Shown here piece after piece: positions 1 to 7,984 of a stretch of DNA of 39,977 nucleotides. The first letter of the stretch is position 1. Each line of letters begins with the position of its first letter. Origin of the DNA: Desulfobacula sp. (lineage in GTDB: Bacteria > Desulfobacterota > Desulfobacteria > Desulfobacterales > Desulfobacteraceae); the NCBI GenBank assembly GCA_021647625.1, contig JAKIUJ010000015.1, positions 1 to 39,977 on the forward strand. Reading direction: 5' to 3'. Made by a program: the position numbers and the translations under genes. Below the pieces are notes generated by a model. The model saw nothing but the letters and a program-made list of their open reading frames with translations, was not told the origin of the DNA and did no database searches.

Positions 1-284
1 GAAATGGTTATTTTACTTTCCTCAGCGGCCTGACAGAGAGTGAAACGGGGTTTACTGGCGACAGCCATGACGAACTTACAGGCTTTGACCTTGCCCCAAT
101 TATGAGCTCACTTGGAATTTCAACTTCTCTGAACTTTACATCTCACTTCACCATGGGGTGCGGAAATGACAACCTGATGGGTTCGGGCACAGCACCGGTC
201 CCCGAACCAGCCACCATGCTGCTGTTCGGCACCGGACTGGCCGGCCTGGCAACGGTTGGCCGCAAAAAAATGAACCGCGCATAG
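1..284 (+). CDS. PEP-CTERM exported protein, 3' end only
   Basis: The frame is open from base 3, so the gene starts outside the window. The last residues carry a classic PEP-CTERM sorting signal: the motif VPEPATM, a hydrophobic stretch (LLFGTGLAGLA), then a basic tail (GRKKMNRA) and a stop. In this family the signal sends an exported protein to the exosortase/archaeosortase-like processing system in Gram-negative bacteria that make exopolysaccharide. The visible upstream part is polar, with DELTGFDLAPI, and shows no recognisable catalytic domain. An internal ATG at 102 is unlikely to be the true start because coding sequence continues upstream of it. A terminator hairpin follows. Confidence 0.8.
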   Translation, partial: NGYFTFLSGLTESETGFTGDSHDELTGFDLAPIMSSLGISTSLNFTSHFTMGCGNDNLMGSGTAPVPEPATMLLFGTGLAGLATVGRKKMNRA

Positions 285-316
285 TCTTTTTTCATCATCC
301 CTCTCCTTGGATGTGG

Positions 317-350
317 ACAGCAGGGCCGATCGGTCCTGCTGTTTTTGTTT
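317..350 (+). terminator. Rho-independent terminator of the PEP-CTERM gene
   Basis: The arms ACAGCAGG (317-324) and CCTGCTGT (335-342) pair perfectly around a partly self-pairing centre, and a T-rich tract follows at once. It lies about 30 bases after the PEP-CTERM stop codon. Confidence 0.75.
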
Positions 351-407
351 TCTCTTGCTGTATTTTCTGTTATTCTTTTCCCTGCTCCCTTGTCACATTT
401 CATTTTT

Positions 408-492
408 TGTCATCCCCGCGTGCTTTTGACGGGGATCCAGGATGTTGCCGACGCACCGGATCCCTGACAACTCCCTTTGCAGAATGACCAGA
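408..492. repeat. Small dispersed palindromic repeat (ATCCCCG...CGGGGATCC type)
   Basis: ATCCCCG (412-418) pairs with CGGGGAT (430-436), and the block begins TGTCAT and ends AATGACC. This layout matches the small dispersed 'TCATTCCCGC...GCGGGAATCCAG' repeats common between proteobacterial genes. The second half is degenerate. The assignment rests on pattern only; a genome-wide copy search would settle it. Confidence 0.5.
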
Positions 493-579
493 AACTCGTT
501 ATTGCCAATCCCTCAATACTGTGACGAAGCAGAACTTTCCTGTCCGTCCAATTGCCCTGTGCGATAAAAAGAACACCTT

Positions 580-1326
580 ATGCCCGTTTTCCAACTGCCC
601 GCCGAGATACTCTTCCCGGATCCGGAATTTGCCGAACCAGACGGCCTGCTCGCCGTCGGCGGTGACCTCTCCCCCGAGCGCTTGATCGAAGCATACACCC
701 AGGGTATCTTCCCCTGGTATTCCCGGGATGAACCACTGCTCTGGTGGAGCCCTGCCCCACGCCTGATCCTCCTTCCCGAAGAATTCCACCTGCCCAGGCG
801 CCTGGCCCGCACCATGCGGAAAAAGACATTCACCGTTACTGCAGATACGGATTTTGCAGAAGTCATCGCCCAGTGCGGCCAGACCCGCATTCGTTCAGGC
901 GAGGGAACATGGATCACAAACGACATGAAGGAGGCGTATATCCGCCTGCACGAACTCGGCTATGCCCATTCCATTGAATGCCGGCAGAAGAACACGCTGG
1001 TCGGTGGGTTGTACGGGGTATGTATCGACAGGGTCTTTTTCGGAGAATCCATGTTTTCCCATGTCAGTAACGCTTCAAAGGTCGCTCTGGCCACACTGGT
1101 CGCCCTGTGCAGAAAAAAAGGAATAGAGATGATCGACTGCCAGATGACCACCGCCCATCTGCTCAAATTCGGAGCCAGGGAGGTGTCCCGGTCCTGGTTC
1201 AGGCAACGACTGACAATTTCGACAAAAAAGCGGCTGGGACAAAAAAAATGGCGCCTGGAGGGAAACGACAAGGAGGAGGAAGTCGTTTCCACAGGCGCCT
1301 GCCGGGAAGGAGAAGAACAACATTAA
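580..1326 (+). CDS. aat: Leucyl/phenylalanyl-tRNA--protein transferase
   Basis: This cytoplasmic enzyme transfers Leu or Phe from aminoacyl-tRNA to the N-terminal Arg or Lys of proteins, marking them for ClpS/ClpAP degradation (the N-end rule). The 248-residue product shows family signatures throughout: PDGLLAVGGDLSPERL and GIFPWY near the N-terminus, WWSPAPR after that, the SIECR segment, GGLYGV, GESMFS, and the C-terminal MTTAHLLKFGA. It is slightly longer than the usual 230 or so residues, because a charged tail follows the conserved SWFRQRL. The DNA for that tail forms a strong hairpin (1250-1299). The start is the first ATG before the conserved core; no strong ribosome site precedes it. 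Confidence 0.93.
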   Translation: MPVFQLPAEILFPDPEFAEPDGLLAVGGDLSPERLIEAYTQGIFPWYSRDEPLLWWSPAPRLILLPEEFHLPRRLARTMRKKTFTVTADTDFAEVIAQCGQTRIRSGEGTWITNDMKEAYIRLHELGYAHSIECRQKNTLVGGLYGVCIDRVFFGESMFSHVSNASKVALATLVALCRKKGIEMIDCQMTTAHLLKFGAREVSRSWFRQRLTISTKKRLGQKKWRLEGNDKEEEVVSTGACREGEEQH

Positions 1327-1696
1327 TACAAAAAGGTTACCCGTACGTACTCACCAATTAATTATTTGAAGGTTCATCATCAGACACCGCCATGGCCTCT
1401 ATGAACAACAATCTTTCTTGAGGAGTTGCCTTTATTATAAGTGCCACATCGTGGCTGTCAAGAAAAATAATAACACGCCTTTATTTTTCTTTCCAAAAAA
1501 TTCCTGCAAACAAGGCGGCCAACACTATCCGAATCAGCGGCAGGGACGGGTACACGGACAACTGCAGGAAAACGGCGGGCTGTAGATCAGGAGGGTTGAG
1601 TTGAAAAGCAAAAATCCGGCAAAAAAAAGAACTGCCCGGACTTGAGCTCTTTTTTTCTGCAGGTCACCTTGAAAAGATCAGGGACCGGCAGCAGGG
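1327..1696. other. Intergenic gap between convergent aat and relA/spoT-type genes
   Basis: I see no supported gene in this stretch. It is AT-rich in the middle. It holds a terminator-like hairpin near 1622-1662 serving the minus-strand gene; nothing else stands out. Confidence 0.5.
1622..1662 (-). terminator. Probable terminator of the RelA/SpoT-type gene
   Basis: Read on the minus strand, an A-rich arm ending GAGCT pairs with AGTTC plus a run of eight T (one G-T pair) around a GC-rich loop. It lies about 35 bases past the stop codon of the minus-strand gene. The A/T arms could also act in the opposite direction for aat. Confidence 0.5.
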
Positions 1697-3802
1697 TTAC
1701 TGCTCGAGGTCAAACTCGTAGGGCAGGGAGGAACGGTCAAAATGTTTAAGAATTTTCTTCAGGTCATACAGGTCGACCACGGTAAAGGTAATTTCCCAGG
1801 CCGGAGGGGTTGTGGTAATTTTGCCAAGACTGACAATCTCAAGAATCTTCATCTGTTCCGGTGCAACCGACAGCAGCATGAACAATCGGTGCCGGGTAGC
1901 GGCCAGGATAACGACTTTCTGCACCTTTGCCGCCCAGGTTCCACGAAGTTTCCAGCGCACTTCAACCGCATCCTCCCGCTGAAACTTAATCTTCTGCAGG
2001 CGAGAACAATCCTTTTTGTGGAGTGAGAGTCCGCGCTCACTGAGCAGGCCGATAACTCCCTTGTCAAAGGGCGTGGGCTTACAACAGGCAGAGGATTTCA
2101 CGACAACGGGGTCAATGGTTGCAAGCTCGACCCGGTTAAAAATCCCCGTGGGCTGTTCCAGGGTTTCCCGACCGGCATACAGCCCGGTCCGAATTTCGTA
2201 AATCAGCTCTCGTAAACGGATTCTGCCCTCGCCGATATGGAGAAAAAGTTCCTCCATGGAATCAATCTGAAAATAGGTCAGGATCTCAAACATGCCTTTT
2301 TTCTCTGTCACATCAAAAGGCATCCCATACCGGAGCATCTCCTGACGCAGAACAGAGGCTCCAACTTCCCGGGACACCTCCTGCCTGCGCTGACGAAAGG
2401 CCTTGGCCAGCTCGGACCGGGCCTTGGGGGTCTGACAGAGCCCCTGGATATCCTGATCAAAACGAACCGGCGTATCCTGACGAACCACCTTGACCACGTC
2501 ACCATCCTGGAGAACATGATCCGGCCCTACCCGCCGCTTTCCAATCATTGCCCCGACGCAGCCGTGGCCAATATCGGTATGGACACGAAAGGCAAAATCC
2601 AACACCCGCGAGTTCACCGGTAGACAGATCAAATCGCCCTGGGGGGTGTAGGTATAGAGTTCTTTGCGGCCTCCGGCGGCAATCATATCCCTGTACGAGA
2701 CCGAGTCCTCACTCCCGAGGATGTCAAACATCTCCTGGATCTGCCGGACAAAACGGCCATCACTTTTCACACCGGAGGTCCAGTCACGGACCAGGCCGCG
2801 CTGGGCTCTTCGCCCCATCTCTTCCGTCCGCAGCTTAAACAGATATTTTCGGCCGTTAATGTTGGCCCGGGCATGCAATCCCTGGTAACCGGTCGGCTTG
2901 GGATTGGCGATAAAGTCCCGAATAGTTCTCGGGATCGGCGGAAAAAGCGTATTTAAGATACCGAGCACACGATAGCAGTCCTGACGGGTGCCGACGGTGA
3001 TCAAAATTTCCTGCGGGCTTTCAATTTCCTGGATCAAAATCCGATTTTTGACATCGTAATAGCCCCACAGCCCCTTGGTTCGCAGGCTGACCTTGCCGGC
3101 GACACCATCTTTATCCAGATCCTCCTGAACCCGGTTGATAATTTCTATAATCTCCGGGTCATGGCGGAACCTGTCGATCCGCAGCTGCAGCTTATTGCCC
3201 TGACGGGGGAATTTATAGGCCAGAGCCAGATTGTACAGTTCACGCTTGATGGCAAACAGGCCGAGGATGGTTGCCAGCGGGGCGTAAATATCCAGGGTTT
3301 CATCGGCAATTTTCTGCCGTTTATGGCGGGGCATGGAGGAAAGGGTCCGCAGATTATGCAGCCGATCGGCGAGCTTGACAATCATCACCTCCGGCCGGGC
3401 AGCGGCACCGGAAAAGATCTTACGGTGAACAAGCTTTTTAAAGGTCTGTTTATCTCCGGAATAATGGGTAACCTTGGTGCAACCCTCAACAATGGCCTCC
3501 ACATGGTGACCGAATTTCTTTCGAATCACCTCGGCAGTAACATCCTCCACGTCCTCAACCGTATCATGAAGCAGGGCGGCGGCAAGGATCTCCGCATTCA
3601 GAATATCGAGTTCTTCAGCGAGAATACGGGCCACGTTACACGGATGCATGATATAGGGATCACCGGAACGGCGCCATTGGTCGCCATGGGCATCAAAGGC
3701 AAAGTCCAGGGAATCCCAGAACACTTTTGTTTCCGGCCCCTCGCCGATAAACCCGGCCATGACCCGGCGATATTCTTCTAAATCAAACTTCCTGTATTGC
3801 AT
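1697..3802 (-). CDS. RelA/SpoT family protein with intact HD hydrolase and degenerate synthetase
   Basis: Three domains can be read in the 701 residues. The N-terminal HD phosphohydrolase is well kept, with H53, H79-D80, the VED that follows, and D146 in KLADRLHNLRTL; it should degrade (p)ppGpp. The synthetase-like domain (about 240-345) keeps YQGLH (Y306, H310). The catalytic Asp of the usual DxxAxR motif aligns with E265, and the Glu of the usual V-E-V-Q-I-R-T motif aligns with L321 in YLFKLRT. A TGS domain follows (about 390-450: YTYTPQGD, VHTDIGH). The C-terminus holds a Cys-containing segment but no ACT domain I can recognise. The likely role is a (p)ppGpp hydrolase, with synthesis doubtful. 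The gene is divergent from rnr. Confidence 0.85.
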   Translation of the reverse strand: MQYRKFDLEEYRRVMAGFIGEGPETKVFWDSLDFAFDAHGDQWRRSGDPYIMHPCNVARILAEELDILNAEILAAALLHDTVEDVEDVTAEVIRKKFGHHVEAIVEGCTKVTHYSGDKQTFKKLVHRKIFSGAAARPEVMIVKLADRLHNLRTLSSMPRHKRQKIADETLDIYAPLATILGLFAIKRELYNLALAYKFPRQGNKLQLRIDRFRHDPEIIEIINRVQEDLDKDGVAGKVSLRTKGLWGYYDVKNRILIQEIESPQEILITVGTRQDCYRVLGILNTLFPPIPRTIRDFIANPKPTGYQGLHARANINGRKYLFKLRTEEMGRRAQRGLVRDWTSGVKSDGRFVRQIQEMFDILGSEDSVSYRDMIAAGGRKELYTYTPQGDLICLPVNSRVLDFAFRVHTDIGHGCVGAMIGKRRVGPDHVLQDGDVVKVVRQDTPVRFDQDIQGLCQTPKARSELAKAFRQRRQEVSREVGASVLRQEMLRYGMPFDVTEKKGMFEILTYFQIDSMEELFLHIGEGRIRLRELIYEIRTGLYAGRETLEQPTGIFNRVELATIDPVVVKSSACCKPTPFDKGVIGLLSERGLSLHKKDCSRLQKIKFQREDAVEVRWKLRGTWAAKVQKVVILAATRHRLFMLLSVAPEQMKILEIVSLGKITTTPPAWEITFTVVDLYDLKKILKHFDRSSLPYEFDLEQ

Positions 3803-3914
3803 GAACCACTTCTGTTAAATTTGCAGGAGCCCTTCCCGTTAAAATGGTGTACACTTGGTTCAGATAGCTGTCAAGAGTACAGCAAATCACTGTAGCAGAT
3901 CATTACAGTTCCAC

Positions 3915-3936
3915 AAGGGGTTTTTCCCCCTTTTTT
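3915..3936 (+). terminator. Terminator-like hairpin in the rnr leader (possible attenuator)
   Basis: AAGGGG (3915-3920) and CCCCTT (3927-3932) form a stem with a T-rich loop, and T residues follow. The orientation suits plus-strand transcription. The neighbouring upstream gene runs the other way, so no plus-strand gene needs ending here. A leader attenuator for rnr, or the end of a small RNA, would fit. Confidence 0.4.
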
Positions 3937-3966
3937 CATTACCTTCTGTTCATTATATACGCACTC

Positions 3967-6210
3967 ATGGTCAAAAAATCCACCCGCAGGCAAAGAATCG
4001 GCCGACGAGGCCCTAAAAACCGCAACCGCCTCCAGCGTAAAGGCTCCCAGGGACAGCCTCCCTTAAGCGAACGCATCCTCTCCTTTCTCGCAACCCGGGA
4101 CAATCCGACTTCGACCGCCGTCATTATGCAGGAGCTCTCCCTGCCGGGATCCGCGCACAAGGCAACCAAGGAAATCTTAACCACGCTTGTCAAGACGGGA
4201 AAAATCAGCCAGAAAAACAAAAAATTTCTTGCACAGGGCGATCATGGCCTGACCAAAGCCACCCTGGCTCTCACCAGTCGCGGATTCGGTTTTGCCGCCC
4301 TGGAGGGACAGAAAAAAGATGAAAAGGATATCTTTATCAGTCAGCAGAATCTTGCCAATGCCAGCCATGGTGATTCCGTCCTGATCAATATCCTGGGCTC
4401 GACTTCCCGCGGACGCCGGGAAGGTCGTGTTGTCCGCATTCTCAAACGATCAGTGACCACTCTCTGCGGAATCTATGTCGAGGATAAAAAGGCCGGCTAC
4501 CTGATGCCGGATGACCCAAAACTGCCCTTTACGGTTTTTATCCGCAGGGAAAACAGCCGAAACGCAAAAAACGGTACCGCAATCCTGGCCCGGATAACCG
4601 ATTATGGAACGGAAAAACAGGGGCCGACCGGAGAGGTTCTCAAGTTGCTGGGCGACCCGCTCACCGTTCCGGTCCAGCTGCGGATGGCCATGGAAACCCT
4701 TTCCCTGGAAGATTCCTTTCCGGCCAAAGTGCTTGAAGCCACCGAACAGCTCGAACCCCTGCGTACCTGTGACCAGGGACGCCGAGACCTGCGCCATATC
4801 GCCCACGTTACCGTTGACGGGGCGACGGCCAAAGATTTTGACGATGCCGTTGCCGTGGAAGAGACAAACGGGGGGTTCCGCCTCCACGTTTCAATTGCCG
4901 ATGTCAGCCATTATGTCCAGGCCGGTTCGGTAATCGATAAAGAAGCGTATAAACGGGGCACCAGTGTTTATTTCCCCAATCTGGTCCTGCCCATGCTGCC
5001 GGAACGGTTGTCCAACGATCTGTGCAGCCTGGTTCCCGATCAGGACCGGCCCGCCTTTTCCGCCATTCTCGATTTTGACAAAAAAGGAAAACAGCTCAAG
5101 GCTGCGTTCTGTCGGTCCATGATCAACAGTCGGCAGCGGTTCACTTACGATACGGTTGACAGTATCCTGTACAAAAAAGACCGGGATGCCCGCAAGGAAT
5201 ACGCCCACCTGCTACCCATGCTGACTGCGGCGGCAAAACTCTCCACCCAGCTCAGAAAACGGCGACAAAAACGAGGCAGCCTGGGATTCACCATTCCGGA
5301 GGCGGAGATACAGGTTGAAGGCGACAAGATTGTTTCCATGGGTCATGCCAAAAGAAATGAAGCCCACCTGCTCATTGAGGACTTCATGCTGGCCGCCAAT
5401 GAGGCAGTCGCGGAAACCCTTGCCCGGGCCGGACAGGATGTACTCTTCCGAGTCCACGAAAAACCAGACCCGACCAAGGTCGCCACCTTTACCGAGGCTG
5501 CAGGTGCCATGGGACTGCAGCTCACGAAAACCGATATCAGCCCGGCCTGGTTTGCCGGGGTACTGGATGAGGCGCGTGGAAAACCGGCCCAGTATGTGAT
5601 CAACAATCTTCTCCTGCGCACCATGCAGCAGGCGAGATATTCACCGGAGAATATTGGCCATTTCGGCCTTGCCGCAGAATACTATCTGCACTTCACCTCG
5701 CCTATCAGGCGCTACCCCGACCTCATTGCCCACCGGGTCCTTCATAACTTTCTTGTCCGCCAGACAGGCGAGGGTAAACAGCTGCCCGTGCTGCCGAAAG
5801 AAGAAAATCTTGGTCAGGCCGCCCTCCACCTCTCCAGCAGAGAACGGGTTGCAGTGACCGGCGAACGGGATGTCCATGCTCGCCTCTCCTGCCTCTTCCT
5901 GCTCGACAGAATCGGGGAAGAGTTTGACGGGGTTATCTCCGGAGTGGCCTCATTCGGCCTCTTTATCGAGCTATTTGACTTTTTCATAAGTGGTGCGGTT
6001 CCGATACGCAGTATGGAAGATGATTACTATCAGTTTGACAGTCGGGCCCATCGACTTATCGGTGAACGCAGCAACGCGGTCTACCAGCTCGGCCATACGG
6101 TCAGGGTACGCCTTGAGGATGTTGACATGGGAGCCAAACGTATTACATTTTCTCTGGTTCAGGACACTTCCGGTCAAAAACAGGCCCATGGAAAACGACA
6201 AAAACGATAA
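3967..6210 (+). CDS. rnr: Ribonuclease R (3'-5' exoribonuclease)
   Basis: RNase R degrades structured RNA processively in the cytoplasm and serves in mRNA decay and rRNA and tmRNA quality control. The 747-residue protein has the family layout: a basic N-terminus with a winged-helix segment, OB-fold cold-shock domains (TSRGFGFAALEG, KAGYLMPDD), the RNB catalytic domain with metal-binding acidic residues at DGATAKDFDDAV (about residue 283 on), LPMLPERLSNDLCSL, and the HFTSPIRRYPDL motif. An S1 domain follows (EFDGVISGVASFGLFIEL) and a basic tail ends the protein. It overlaps the next ABC ATPase gene by 23 bases, which suggests a shared transcript. Confidence 0.95.
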   Translation: MVKKSTRRQRIGRRGPKNRNRLQRKGSQGQPPLSERILSFLATRDNPTSTAVIMQELSLPGSAHKATKEILTTLVKTGKISQKNKKFLAQGDHGLTKATLALTSRGFGFAALEGQKKDEKDIFISQQNLANASHGDSVLINILGSTSRGRREGRVVRILKRSVTTLCGIYVEDKKAGYLMPDDPKLPFTVFIRRENSRNAKNGTAILARITDYGTEKQGPTGEVLKLLGDPLTVPVQLRMAMETLSLEDSFPAKVLEATEQLEPLRTCDQGRRDLRHIAHVTVDGATAKDFDDAVAVEETNGGFRLHVSIADVSHYVQAGSVIDKEAYKRGTSVYFPNLVLPMLPERLSNDLCSLVPDQDRPAFSAILDFDKKGKQLKAAFCRSMINSRQRFTYDTVDSILYKKDRDARKEYAHLLPMLTAAAKLSTQLRKRRQKRGSLGFTIPEAEIQVEGDKIVSMGHAKRNEAHLLIEDFMLAANEAVAETLARAGQDVLFRVHEKPDPTKVATFTEAAGAMGLQLTKTDISPAWFAGVLDEARGKPAQYVINNLLLRTMQQARYSPENIGHFGLAAEYYLHFTSPIRRYPDLIAHRVLHNFLVRQTGEGKQLPVLPKEENLGQAALHLSSRERVAVTGERDVHARLSCLFLLDRIGEEFDGVISGVASFGLFIELFDFFISGAVPIRSMEDDYYQFDSRAHRLIGERSNAVYQLGHTVRVRLEDVDMGAKRITFSLVQDTSGQKQAHGKRQKR

Positions 6211-6979
6211 CAGCAGTCCTCAAACAGTCGACATTCTTCTTGAGCAGGTCAACTTTTCCTTCAACGGGGAGCCGGTGCTGGAGGATGTCAACCTGTCTAT
6301 CGGCAGAGGAGAGTTTATCGGCATCATCGGCCCCAACGGCGGCGGCAAGACCACCCTCCTCCGCCTGATCCTCGGACTCCTAACCCCGGACAGCGGTACA
6401 ATTCGCGTCTTCGGCAGGCCGCCGGTCGAGGTCTCTCACCGGATCGGTTATGTACCGCAGCACATGCAGTTTGACCAGCGTTTTCCAGCCACGGTTTTTG
6501 ATATTGTCCAGATGGGACAAATCGGACAGGGCGGTTTTGGTCGAATCTCAAACCGACAGCGACAGGCTGCCGAAGAAGCATTGAGCGTGGTAGAACTCTC
6601 CAGCTTGCAGAAAAAAAGTTTTTCCGACCTTTCCGGCGGACAACGGCAACGGGTGCTCATTGCCAGAGCCCTGGCCTCCGATCCCGAACTCCTGCTCTTT
6701 GACGAACCGACCGCCAATGTCGACAGCTCATCAGGAGAGAAACTCTACCAGATCCTGGCCGAGCTCAACAAACGGATGACCATCCTGGTGGTCTCCCATG
6801 ATATCGGCTTTGTCAACCACCACATCAGCAGCGTGGTCTGTGTCAATCACCAGGTCGTCATCCACCCGACCAGCACTCTGGACGGACGCAACATCATCGA
6901 CCTCTACGGTCACGACATGTCGCTCATCCGCCATGATCATCGCTGCTCCGAGGAGGGTCACGCTTGCTCGAATTCGTAA
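6188..6979 (+). CDS. znuC: Metal ABC transporter ATP-binding protein (ZnuC/MntB type)
   Basis: This ATPase should drive Zn2+ or Mn2+ import with the permease encoded next. Seen in the sequence: Walker A GPNGGGKTT, Q-loop YVPQHMQF, signature LSGGQRQR, Walker B LLFDEPT and the switch His in VVSHD. The C-terminus is His/Cys-containing (HDHRCSEEGHACS), as in several zinc transporter ATPases. I choose the ATG at 6188, inside the end of rnr, because the protein then starts just before the conserved ABC fold; a longer frame from 5990 would only add shadow sequence. Zinc rather than manganese is inferred. The periplasmic binding protein is not in the window. Confidence 0.85.
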   Translation: MENDKNDNSSPQTVDILLEQVNFSFNGEPVLEDVNLSIGRGEFIGIIGPNGGGKTTLLRLILGLLTPDSGTIRVFGRPPVEVSHRIGYVPQHMQFDQRFPATVFDIVQMGQIGQGGFGRISNRQRQAAEEALSVVELSSLQKKSFSDLSGGQRQRVLIARALASDPELLLFDEPTANVDSSSGEKLYQILAELNKRMTILVVSHDIGFVNHHISSVVCVNHQVVIHPTSTLDGRNIIDLYGHDMSLIRHDHRCSEEGHACSNS

Positions 6980-7809
6980 ACGACCTGCTGAAATTTCCAT
7001 TTCTGCAGCTGGCGATGATTGCAGCCCTGCTGGCGTCCATCGCCTGCGGAATCGTCGGCACCTTTGTAACGGTTCGACGAATCACCTACATTGCCGGGGC
7101 TATCGCCCACTGCACACTCGGCGGCATGGGGGCTGCCAAGTACCTGCAGACGGAAATGAGGTTGAACTTTGTAACCCCGCTCATGGGTGCCGTCTTTGCG
7201 GCTTTGACGGCGGCCCTGATCATCTCGTATCTGCAGGCCAGAACCGACATGCGCCAGGATACGATTCTCAGTGCTGTCTGGTCCATCGGCATGGCGATCG
7301 GTATACTCTTTATCAGTAAAACCAGCGGCTACAACGAAGACCTGATGAGCTACCTCTTCGGTGATATCCTGATGGTTACCCCGCAGGATCTTATCCTGAT
7401 CGGGCTGCTCGATCTGCTGCTGATGGCGGCGACCTTCCTCTTTCATCGGCAACTCAGCGCCATTGCCTTTGATGAAGAATTTTCCCGTCTGGCAGGAATC
7501 CCGGTGGATCTTTATAATACCCTGTTCCTGTGCACGGTTGCCCTGACCGTGGTCCTGCTGGTCCAGCTGGTAGGGATTATCCTGGTCGTCGCTCTGCTGG
7601 CCCTGCCCGCAGCGACTGCCGGGCTATTGACCAACCGGTTGCCGGCAATGATCCTGGTGACTACCCTGCTCTGCGCGCTCTCCACTCTCGGCGGCCTGAC
7701 CTTAAGTTACTCGCCTGATCTACCGGCTGGCGCAACCATCATCCTTACGGCTGCAACCATTTACCTAGCCACAGATATCTCGCTAAAAATACGGCACAAA
7801 AAGAAATAA
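6964..7809 (+). CDS. znuB: Metal ABC transporter permease (ZnuB / ABC-3 family)
   Basis: This is an integral inner-membrane permease of 281 residues with about eight hydrophobic segments. It has the ABC-3 family features GTFVTVRRITYIAGAIAH near the N-terminus, LFGDIL in the middle, and a C-terminal run of hydrophobic helices ending in short basic sequence. The start is TTG at 6964. A strong GAGGAGG site (6950-6956) lies seven bases before it, inside the end of the ATPase gene, so the two are translationally coupled. Together they should form the ZnuBC core importer. A terminator follows the stop codon. Confidence 0.87.
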   Translation: MLEFVNDLLKFPFLQLAMIAALLASIACGIVGTFVTVRRITYIAGAIAHCTLGGMGAAKYLQTEMRLNFVTPLMGAVFAALTAALIISYLQARTDMRQDTILSAVWSIGMAIGILFISKTSGYNEDLMSYLFGDILMVTPQDLILIGLLDLLLMAATFLFHRQLSAIAFDEEFSRLAGIPVDLYNTLFLCTVALTVVLLVQLVGIILVVALLALPAATAGLLTNRLPAMILVTTLLCALSTLGGLTLSYSPDLPAGATIILTAATIYLATDISLKIRHKKK

Positions 7810-7810
7810 T

Positions 7811-7834
7811 CCCCACAGGGGCTTTTTTCTTTTT
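7811..7834 (+). terminator. Terminator after the metal transporter genes
   Basis: CCCC and GGGG pair around a three-base loop and a long T-rich tract follows (CTTTTTTCTTTTTC). It lies directly after the permease stop codon and separates the housekeeping genes from the glycan island. Confidence 0.55.
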
Positions 7835-7984
7835 CTTGACGAACGGCACCATTTAACATAAAGATGGACGGTGCGTAAAAATATGCCGTGCTGTTGATGC
7901 ATTACCGTGCATATTGTCGGCGGCAACCGCTTTTTTCACTGAAACCGTATTTCTTCTTTTTTTATTTATTTATCGAGGATCCCC

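Noticed and set aside
3161-3781. A 206-codon plus-strand frame opposite the RelA/SpoT gene
   Set aside because: It is antisense to the conserved HD domain and has no recognisable features.
5990-6187. Longer start for the ABC ATPase inside rnr
   Set aside because: The extra 66 residues are an out-of-frame reading of the RNase R S1 domain.
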